Shown piece after piece: positions 1 to 5,351 of a stretch of DNA of 5,351 bases. Location: assembly GCA_025057735.1 (NCBI GenBank), contig JANWUU010000141.1, positions 1 to 5,351 on the forward strand. The letters are read 5' to 3'. Within the stretch, counting starts at the first letter, position 1; every line of letters begins with the position of its first letter. The translations under genes and the position numbers were made by a program. Source of the DNA: Burkholderiaceae bacterium (lineage in GTDB: Bacteria; Pseudomonadota; Gammaproteobacteria; Burkholderiales; Burkholderiaceae). The notes below the pieces were generated by a model. The model was not told the DNA's origin. It worked only from the letters and a program-made list of their open reading frames with translations, and made no database searches.

Positions 1-2610
1 GTCGGCCTCGGCCACATCGAAGCAGTTGCAGACGATGCGCCCGCGCGGGGCGCGCGGCGCGCGCCAGTGGCCGCCTGGCTGCAGCAGCCGGTGTGCGGGC
101 ACCGGCAGGCGCTCGCCGAGCAGCGCGCGCAATGCCGGCTCATCCGCGAGGCTGGCCGCGGGCCCGGCGAGCGCCACGCCAGTGAGGCAGCCGTCCTCGA
201 CCCGCAGCCGGCGGCGTACGCCGCGACGCACATCTTCAAACGCAGCGGCTTCCGCCGTCAGGCCGAGCGCGGCCTCGATAGCCATAAGCACGGACTGCGG
301 CACCGCCGCTGCCGCCGCGCCCCGAAACAGCAGCCCCGCCTCGGCGGCGTCGCGCCCGAACGGCACGCAGCAGGCATAGCCAAACGCGGGAAAGTAATCG
401 CGCAGGGCAAGCTGCAGCGCAAGCTGCCGCTCGGCGGTGACCCGGGCGAAGGCGACGTAACGCCAGGGAAGCGCTGCCCGCTGAACGCGCACCGCCGCGT
501 GTTTGAGCTCCGGCTGGCGGCTCACCGGGTCGAGCGCCTCCAGCGTGACGGCATTGACGCCTTGCGCCGGTTCAGCTGCCGCGCCGCCGACGAACTCCGG
601 CCCCCAGTGCATTGCGACGAAAGCCTGTCCCATCGGCACCGCGTCGTTGGCAGCCGCGGGCAGCAGCAGCGTGCCGCGCCGCGAACTGATCTGCAGCAGG
701 TCGCCAGGCGCAAGTTGCCGGCGCGCCAGTTCCGCGGAATTAAGCTCAATGGAAGGCTCGGGCGCGTGTCCGAACAGGCGGCCGACGGTGCCGGTGCGGC
801 TGCCGCCATGCCACTGATCGCGCAGCCGGCCGGTGATCAGGCGCAGCGGGTAGCGCGCGTCGGCCTCCTCCGCGACGGGTCGGTACGGCGCGGCGACAAA
901 GTGCGCTTTTCCGTCTGCGGTCGCGAAACGGCCTGTCGTGTACAGCCGCGCGGTGCCAGCGGTGGCGCCCTGAGGATAAGGCCATTGCTGCGGTCCGTCG
1001 CGCTCCAAGATCTCCCATGAGAGGCCGCAGATATCCAGATCGCGGCCGCGCGTCGTCTCACGGTGCTCCTGCCAGATCTCTTCGGCGCGCTGAAACGGAA
1101 ACAGCGTCGGCTCACCGGGCCGCATCCGCTTCTCCAGCCGGCGCGCGACCTCTACGACAATCTCCCAGTCGGGGCGGGCCGCACCAGGCGGCGAGACGGC
1201 GCGGCGCACGCGCGCGATGCGCCGCTCGGAGTTAGTGACGGTGCCGTCTTTTTCGCCCCAGGTGGCCGCCGGCAGCAACACATCGGCAAATCGGGCGGTG
1301 GCTGTGCTGCGGTAGGCCTCCTGCACGATCACGAGCTCGGCCGCCTGCAGTGCCTGCCGCACGCGCTTTTGATTCGGCAAGGACTGCGCCGGATTCGTGC
1401 AGGCGATCCACAGGATGCGAATCTCGCCGCGCGCGGCGGCCTCGAACATTTCCACCGCTGTCTTGCCGGCTGCGGCGGGAAGGCGCGGGATGCACCACAC
1501 CTGCGCCAGTTCTGCGCGCTCCTGCTCGTTGCCCGGATCGCGATGGCCCGGCAGCAGGTTAGCCATCGCGCCCACCTCGCGCCCGCCCATGGCGTTGGGC
1601 TGGCCGGTGAGCGAAAACGGGCCGGCGCCGGGACGGCCGATCTGGCCGGTGGCCAGATGCAGGTTAATTAGGGCCGCGTTCTTGTCGGTGCCCGCAGCAG
1701 ACTGGTTCAACCCCTGGCAGTAGAACGACAGGACCGCGCGCGCCTGGCCCCACCACTGCGCGGCGCGCACGAGGTCCTCGACCCGGATGCCGCAGATCTG
1801 CGCCACCAGCGCCGGCGTGTAATCGCGCACGAGCGCCTTGAGCGCCGCGAACCCCTCGGTGTGCCTGCCGATGAAATCGGTATCGACCATCCCGTCCCAC
1901 AGCAGCAGATGCAGCAGCCCGTGGAACAGCGCCACATCGGTGCCAGGCAGGATCGGCAGATGCAGGTCGGCAGCAGCCGCGGTGTCAGTGTGGCGCGGAT
2001 CGATGACGATCATGCGCGCCTGCGGCTGGCGGCGGCGCGCCTCCAGCACACGCGCAAACAGCACCGGATGCGCATACGCGGCGTTGCTGCCAGCAAAGAC
2101 GAACAGATCGGCGCATTCGATGTCCTGATAGCAGGTCGGCACCGCATCCGCGCCCAGCGTGGCCTTGTAGCCAGCCACCGCACTGGACATGCACAGGCGC
2201 GAGTTGGAGTCGATATTGTTGGTGCCGATCAGCGCGCGGGCCAGCTTGTTGAACACGTAATAGTCTTCGGTAAGCAGCTGGCCAGAGACGTAGAAGCCGA
2301 TGCTGTCAGGGCCGTGCTGAGCCACACAGTCGGCGATGCGGGCCGCCACGTACTCAAGGGCCGTATCCCAGTCGGTACCCTGGCGCGGCGCGCCGCGGGC
2401 GCACCGCAGCTCGGGTGCGAGCGCCCGCACCTGCGCGGCCACAGTTGCTGTGGCCGTCAAATGCAGCGTCGAGCCTTTCGTGCACAGCCGGCCGAAGTTG
2501 GCCGGATGCGCAGGATCGCCGCGCACGCCCACGATCGCGCCCTCTTGCACCTCGATGATCACGCCGCAGCCGACGCCGCAATACGGGCAAGTGGAGCGAA
2601 CTTCCGCCAT
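1..2610 (-). CDS. nasA: Assimilatory nitrate reductase catalytic subunit, molybdopterin enzyme (3' end missing)
   Basis: NasA reduces nitrate to nitrite in the cytoplasm. Reading from the ATG at 2610, I followed 870 codons without a stop to the left edge. Domains in order: N-terminal [4Fe-4S] site with C8, C11, C15 and C43 (CPYCGVGC then CTKG); molybdopterin oxidoreductase core with NSRLCMSS, where C140 is the expected Mo ligand; NQSAAGTDK from N302; GQPNAMGGREVG at 336-347; GEKDGTVTNSERR at 452-464; molydopterin dinucleotide-binding domain about 588-705, opening with LITGRLRDQWH; a reductase C-terminal-like segment about 735-850; and the start of a BFD-like [2Fe-2S] domain with C861 and C863 (VCNCFDV). 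The second CxxC of that domain and the stop lie outside, probably 40-50 codons away. No twin-arginine signal precedes the cluster, which fits NasA rather than periplasmic NapA. It starts 6 bases after the nirD stop, in the same frame, without a clear ribosome binding site. Confidence 0.95.
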   Translation of the reverse strand, partial: MAEVRSTCPYCGVGCGVIIEVQEGAIVGVRGDPAHPANFGRLCTKGSTLHLTATATVAAQVRALAPELRCARGAPRQGTDWDTALEYVAARIADCVAQHGPDSIGFYVSGQLLTEDYYVFNKLARALIGTNNIDSNSRLCMSSAVAGYKATLGADAVPTCYQDIECADLFVFAGSNAAYAHPVLFARVLEARRRQPQARMIVIDPRHTDTAAAADLHLPILPGTDVALFHGLLHLLLWDGMVDTDFIGRHTEGFAALKALVRDYTPALVAQICGIRVEDLVRAAQWWGQARAVLSFYCQGLNQSAAGTDKNAALINLHLATGQIGRPGAGPFSLTGQPNAMGGREVGAMANLLPGHRDPGNEQERAELAQVWCIPRLPAAAGKTAVEMFEAAARGEIRILWIACTNPAQSLPNQKRVRQALQAAELVIVQEAYRSTATARFADVLLPAATWGEKDGTVTNSERRIARVRRAVSPPGAARPDWEIVVEVARRLEKRMRPGEPTLFPFQRAEEIWQEHRETTRGRDLDICGLSWEILERDGPQQWPYPQGATAGTARLYTTGRFATADGKAHFVAAPYRPVAEEADARYPLRLITGRLRDQWHGGSRTGTVGRLFGHAPEPSIELNSAELARRQLAPGDLLQISSRRGTLLLPAAANDAVPMGQAFVAMHWGPEFVGGAAAEPAQGVNAVTLEALDPVSRQPELKHAAVRVQRAALPWRYVAFARVTAERQLALQLALRDYFPAFGYACCVPFGRDAAEAGLLFRGAAAAAVPQSVLMAIEAALGLTAEAAAFEDVRRGVRRRLRVEDGCLTGVALAGPAASLADEPALRALLGERLPVPAHRLLQPGGHWRAPRAPRGRIVCNCFDVAEAD

Positions 2611-2619
2611 GCGCGGTCA
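2611..2619 (-). other. nirD stop to nasA start junction, same reading frame
   Basis: On the minus strand the junction reads GGT TGA CCG CGC ATG. The nirD stop, two sense codons and the nasA start are in one frame, so only the TGA separates the two proteins. The 25 bases before the nasA ATG contain no good Shine-Dalgarno sequence; the best is a weak GTGG/GGTTGA. Termination followed by re-initiation is the simplest way for nasA to be translated. Confidence 0.75.
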
Positions 2620-3036
2620 ACCACTAATATCGAATGAAGTGCGCGGTACCCGTCCCTGCGACAGCGGGCATGGCGGCGGCTTCGGCGCAGCGCAGGCAAG
2701 GTCGAAGGCTGCAGCCTCCAGCAGCACACGCCCCTGCTCGACGCGCACCGCAAAGCGGCGCGTTGTGCCCACATCGGGCGCCACCGCGGCGCCGGTGTCA
2801 AGCTCGATTGTCCAGCCGTGTAGCGGACAAGTGACACGCCCGCCAGCGACGATACCCTGTGACAGCGGCCCGCCGCGGTGCGGGCAGCGGTCCTCTAGCG
2901 CATGCACGCGCCCATCAGCGGTGCGAAATAACGCAATATCCGCCACCTCCGAGCCCCGCCGCAGCACGCGCGCGCCCAGCACCGGCAGATCGTCCAGACC
3001 ACAGACCTCGACCCATTCGTGCACCGCCTCGTTCAT
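2617..3036 (-). CDS. nirD: Nitrite reductase small subunit, Rieske [2Fe-2S] protein
   Basis: NirD is the Rieske-type partner of NirB, needed for NADH-dependent nitrite reduction in the cytoplasm. The 139-residue product has a complete Rieske cluster site: C51-P-H53 and C70-P-L-H73, spaced as CxH-X16-CxxH and followed by GW, with the family's GGPLSQG loop between them. The ATG at 3036 is chosen because it overlaps the nirB stop in the coupled ATGA arrangement and has a GGAGG seven bases upstream. The usual NirD fold should end near residue 107. Residues 108-139 are an extra tail rich in proline, with C115 and C123, and repeat the pentapeptide PLSQG (57-61 and 124-128). NirD proteins are usually about 105-120 residues by recall. 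A stand-alone Rieske ferredoxin serving several reductases is an alternative role, given nasA directly downstream. Confidence 0.95.
   Translation of the reverse strand: MNEAVHEWVEVCGLDDLPVLGARVLRRGSEVADIALFRTADGRVHALEDRCPHRGGPLSQGIVAGGRVTCPLHGWTIELDTGAAVAPDVGTTRRFAVRVEQGRVLLEAAAFDLACAAPKPPPCPLSQGRVPRTSFDISG
2654..2667 (-). repeat. Direct repeat copy 2, in the C-terminal tail of nirD
   Basis: This copy (ccctgcgacagcgg on the plus strand) lies 201 bases from the first, a whole number of codons, and encodes the same PLSQG in frame at residues 124-128. The two copies differ by one synonymous base. It could be a short in-frame duplication or chance. Confidence 0.5.
2855..2868 (-). repeat. Direct repeat copy 1, in the Rieske loop of nirD
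   Basis: These 14 bases (ccctgtgacagcgg on the plus strand) recur with one mismatch at 2654-2667. This copy encodes most of PLSQG, residues 57-61, in the conserved Rieske cluster loop of NirD. Confidence 0.5.
3033..3036 (-). other. nirB stop / nirD start overlap (ATGA)
   Basis: The nirD ATG and the nirB TGA share bases in a 4-base ATGA overlap. This arrangement is typical of translationally coupled subunits of one complex and supports NirB and NirD being made from one mRNA. Confidence 0.9.
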
Positions 3037-5351
3037 GGGTCGACCTCCACTGCCGGCGCGACCGGCGCCGGTTGCAATGGCGCAAACTGCCGCAGATCTA
3101 CGCCAGCGCGCTGCGGCTCGTGCCAGGGATCAGGCTCGTCGGCGAGCGAAAACTGCAACCGCTCCCACAGCGCTTTGCGGTTTTCTGCATCGTCGAGGAT
3201 GCGCCGCTTCACGTAATCGAGGCCGACGCGCTGCACGAAGTGCACGGTGCGCTCCAGATACCACCCCTCTTCGCGATACAACTGCAGGAACGCGCCCGCG
3301 TACTCCAGCACCTCCTCCGGCGTCCTGACTTTCACCAGAAACTGGGCGACCTCGGTTTTGATGCCGCCGTTGCCGGCCACATAGATCTCCCAGCCGGATT
3401 CCACGCCGATGACGCCGACGTCCTTGATACCGGCTTCGGCGCAGTTGCGCGGGCAACCGGAAACCGCCAGCTTCACCTTATGCGGCGCATACATGCGCCA
3501 CAGGGCCCGCTCCAGCGCCTTGCCCATCGCGGTCGAGTCCTGCGTGCCGAAGCGGCACCATTCCGCCCCGACACAGGTCTTCACGGTGCGCAGCGCCTTC
3601 GCATACGCATGGCCGGAGGGCATGCCGAGGTCGCGCCACACCGACGGCAGATCCTCCTTTTTCACACCGAGCAGGTCGATGCGTTGGCCGCCGGTGATCT
3701 TGACGGTCGGAATGCGGTATTTCTCGACCACGTCGGCGATGCGGCGCAGTTCGGCCGCGCTCGTCTCGCCGCCCCACATACGCGGCACAACGGAAAAGGT
3801 GCCATCTTTCTGGATGTTGGCGTGCGCGCGCTCGTTGATGAAGCGCGACTGCGGGTCGTCGACGGCCCGCTTTGGCCAGGTGGAGATCAGGTAGTAGTTG
3901 ATTGCCGGCCGGCAGGAGGCGCAACCGTTCGGGGTACGCCAGTTCAGCCGCGCGAACACCTGCGGGATGGTCAGCAGCTGCAGCTCGCGGATCGCCTGCC
4001 GCACCTCGGCGTGCGTGTGGTCGGTGCAGCCGCACATCGGCTTGGCCTTCGGCGCCGGCGAATAGTCGGCGCCCGCGGTGGCGATCAGGATCTGCTCGAC
4101 CAGCCCGGTGCAGGAGCCGCAGGATGAACTCGCCTTCGTGCAGCGACGCACTTCCTCCAGCGTGGTCAGTTTCTGCGCGCGGATCGCGGCGACGATCGCG
4201 CCCTTGGTGACGCCGTTGCAGCCGCACACCTCGTCAGCGTCGGCAAGCGTCCGTGCGCGGCTCTTACCTTGGTGGCCGGTGTCGCCGAGGTTGGTCTCGC
4301 CAAACATGAGGTGCTCGCGAATGTCCGCGATCGGCCGGCCCTCGCGCATCAGCCGCAAATACCAGGAGGCATCGACCGTGTCGCCGTACAGGCAGGCACC
4401 GACCAGGCGGTCGTCGCGGATCACCAGCTTCTTGTAGACGCCCGCGCCGGGGTCGGACAGCACGATCTCCTCGCACCCATCGCCGCCGGCGAAATCGCCG
4501 GCCGAGAAGAGGTCGATGCCGGTCACCTTCAGCTTGGTCGCGACCACCGAGCCGACGTAGCGACCGATGCCGACGCGGGCCAGATGATTGGCCGCCACCT
4601 TGGCCTGCTCGTACAGCGGCGCGACCAACCCGTAGCTCGTGCCGCGGTGCGAAACGCATTCGCCGACCGCATAGATGCGGGGATCGTACGTCTGCATCGT
4701 GTCGTCGACCACGATGCCGCGCTGGCAGTGCAAGCCAGCGGCCTGCGCCAGCGCCGTGTTGGGGCGGATGCCGACGGCCATCACCACCAGCTCTGCGGGC
4801 AGCGTCCCGCCGTCCTCGAAACGCAGCGCGCCGACGCGGCCGCCGTCGCCGGCGATCAGCGCGGCCGTTTTCTTCGGTAGCAGAAAGCGGATGCCACGCC
4901 GCTCGAGCGACTGCTGCAGCATGCGGGCTGCGGTCGCATCCAGCTGCCGCTCCATTAAGTGCGGCAGCAGATGCACCACCGTCACTTCCATGCCGCGCGC
5001 GCGCAGGCCGTTGGCCGCCTCCAGCCCAAGCAGCCCGCCGCCGATCACGACCGCCTGGCGAAAGCGGCGCGCTGCCTCGATCATCGCCTCGGTGTCGGCG
5101 ATGTCGCGATACGTCAGCACGCCGGGCAGGCGCGCGCCGGGGATCGGCAGGATCACCGGCTCGGAGCCGGTGGCAAGCAGCAGGCGGTCATAGGGCGCCT
5201 CGCCGCCGTCCTGCGCGATCACGACCCGCCGCGCGCGGTCGATGCGCACCACCGGACAGCCGGTGTACAGCCGGATGCCGTGCTGCGCGTACCAGTCGCG
5301 CGGATGGATGACGATGTCCTCGAAGGGCTGCTCTCCAGCCAGCACCGGAGA
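3033..5351 (-). CDS. nirB: Assimilatory NADH nitrite reductase, large subunit (5' end missing)
   Basis: This enzyme reduces nitrite to ammonium in the cytoplasm with six electrons from NADH. The window holds 772 residues plus a TGA stop; the frame is open to the right edge. The first visible residues (SPVLAGE) lie inside the FAD domain, so by family comparison about 45 N-terminal residues are outside. Numbering from the edge: pyridine-nucleotide-disulphide reductase module 1 to about 285, with the NAD Rossmann glycines G104, G105, G106 and G109 and the second FAD motif at G230-E231; a reductase C-terminal-like segment about 305-365; first BFD-like [2Fe-2S] domain with C376, C378, C411, C414; second with C440, C442, C477, C480; ferredoxin-like half-domain about 520-580; siroheme/[4Fe-4S] domain with C593, C599 (CX5C) and C633, C637 (CX3C). 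All cluster cysteines are present, so it looks functional. The last 20 or so residues are Pro/Ala-rich. It overlaps nirD by 4 bases. Confidence 0.96.
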   Translation of the reverse strand, partial: SPVLAGEQPFEDIVIHPRDWYAQHGIRLYTGCPVVRIDRARRVVIAQDGGEAPYDRLLLATGSEPVILPIPGARLPGVLTYRDIADTEAMIEAARRFRQAVVIGGGLLGLEAANGLRARGMEVTVVHLLPHLMERQLDATAARMLQQSLERRGIRFLLPKKTAALIAGDGGRVGALRFEDGGTLPAELVVMAVGIRPNTALAQAAGLHCQRGIVVDDTMQTYDPRIYAVGECVSHRGTSYGLVAPLYEQAKVAANHLARVGIGRYVGSVVATKLKVTGIDLFSAGDFAGGDGCEEIVLSDPGAGVYKKLVIRDDRLVGACLYGDTVDASWYLRLMREGRPIADIREHLMFGETNLGDTGHQGKSRARTLADADEVCGCNGVTKGAIVAAIRAQKLTTLEEVRRCTKASSSCGSCTGLVEQILIATAGADYSPAPKAKPMCGCTDHTHAEVRQAIRELQLLTIPQVFARLNWRTPNGCASCRPAINYYLISTWPKRAVDDPQSRFINERAHANIQKDGTFSVVPRMWGGETSAAELRRIADVVEKYRIPTVKITGGQRIDLLGVKKEDLPSVWRDLGMPSGHAYAKALRTVKTCVGAEWCRFGTQDSTAMGKALERALWRMYAPHKVKLAVSGCPRNCAEAGIKDVGVIGVESGWEIYVAGNGGIKTEVAQFLVKVRTPEEVLEYAGAFLQLYREEGWYLERTVHFVQRVGLDYVKRRILDDAENRKALWERLQFSLADEPDPWHEPQRAGVDLRQFAPLQPAPVAPAVEVDP
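3044..3049 (-). promoter_or_regulatory. Ribosome binding site of nirD
   Basis: On the minus strand the hexamer TGGAGG lies seven bases before the nirD ATG, inside the last codons of nirB. It is a near-ideal Shine-Dalgarno match at good spacing. It supports the start at 3036 and suggests that NirD is translated efficiently on its own as well as by coupling to the ATGA overlap. Confidence 0.85.
3053..3071 (-). repeat. GC-only inverted repeat (possible mRNA hairpin) at the end of nirB
   Basis: Positions 3053-3059 (ccggcgc) are the exact reverse complement of 3065-3071 (gcgccgg), with a 5-base loop. This gives a 7-base-pair all-G/C stem. It lies within the Pro/Ala-rich tail codons of nirB and ends four bases upstream of the nirD Shine-Dalgarno in the mRNA. 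It has no U-tract, so it is not an intrinsic terminator. It may be a chance result of GC-rich coding sequence, or may influence nirD translation. Confidence 0.4.

Noticed and set aside
67..1020. Plus-strand open frame of 317 codons opposite the C-terminal half of nasA
   Set aside because: It has Arg/Gln/Ala-rich shadow composition and no motif, while the minus strand encodes NasA with conserved motifs throughout.
1664..1680. Small AT-rich patch (ttaattag) in an otherwise GC-rich stretch
   Set aside because: It is explained by the codons CTA ATT AAC for the conserved ALINLH segment of NasA; there is no promoter context around it.
2354..2620. Minus-strand frame of 88 codons overlapping the start of nasA
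   Set aside because: It is an out-of-frame reading of the nasA N-terminal region. The in-frame translation has the [4Fe-4S] cysteines and Mo-ligand motif, and I saw no frameshift between them.
2336..3328. Plus-strand open frame of 330 codons across the nasA/nirD/nirB junctions
   Set aside because: The translation is Ser/Arg/Pro/Thr low-complexity text with no family resemblance, and it runs antisense to three real genes.
2859..4127. Plus-strand open frame of 422 codons opposite nirB and nirD
   Set aside because: It lies antisense to the well-supported nirB siroheme domain and the start of nirD, has no recognisable domain, and is Arg/Ala/His-rich as expected of GC-rich shadow frames.
5343..5345. 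GTG codon that could be taken as the start of nirB
   Set aside because: It is the valine of the conserved SPVLAGE segment inside the FAD domain. The frame is open to the edge, and a start here would remove the first FAD-binding strand.

Overview
The window is a densely packed stretch of one assimilatory nitrate/nitrite reduction operon, read entirely on the minus strand in the order nirB -> nirD -> nasA. The first gene enters from the right edge without its N-terminus and the last leaves at the left edge without its C-terminus. No gene is supported on the plus strand, and no RNA gene, mobile element or CRISPR array is seen. Base composition is strongly G+C-rich by eye, with G/C-heavy third codon positions. 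Together with the NirB-NirD-NasA arrangement and the protein sequences this fits a Proteobacterium, most likely a Betaproteobacterium of the Burkholderiales type. That placement is an inference from style and gene order, not a measured result.

Right part (3033-5351): the siroheme-containing large subunit of NADH nitrite reductase, carrying an FAD/NAD module, two BFD-like [2Fe-2S] domains and the siroheme/[4Fe-4S] core. Middle (2617-3036): the Rieske-type small subunit NirD, overlapping nirB by 4 bases and preceded by a strong ribosome binding site. It has an unusual tail of about 30 residues. Left part (1-2610): the cytoplasmic molybdopterin nitrate reductase NasA, open for all 870 codons visible and ending inside its C-terminal BFD-like [2Fe-2S] domain.

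As a unit, NasA reduces nitrate to nitrite and NirBD takes nitrite to ammonium with NADH. No separate NADH:NasA reductase is in the window. The gene order resembles that of the Paracoccus nas system, in which the nitrite reductase flavin module and the Rieske protein also feed the nitrate reductase, so shared electron delivery is plausible here. The least ordinary features are at the two gene junctions: a GC hairpin just upstream of the nirD ribosome binding site, and a same-frame nirD/nasA junction separated only by TGA and two codons, with no good ribosome binding site for nasA. The window otherwise looks like ordinary core nitrogen metabolism; I do not see a novel defence or mobile system.
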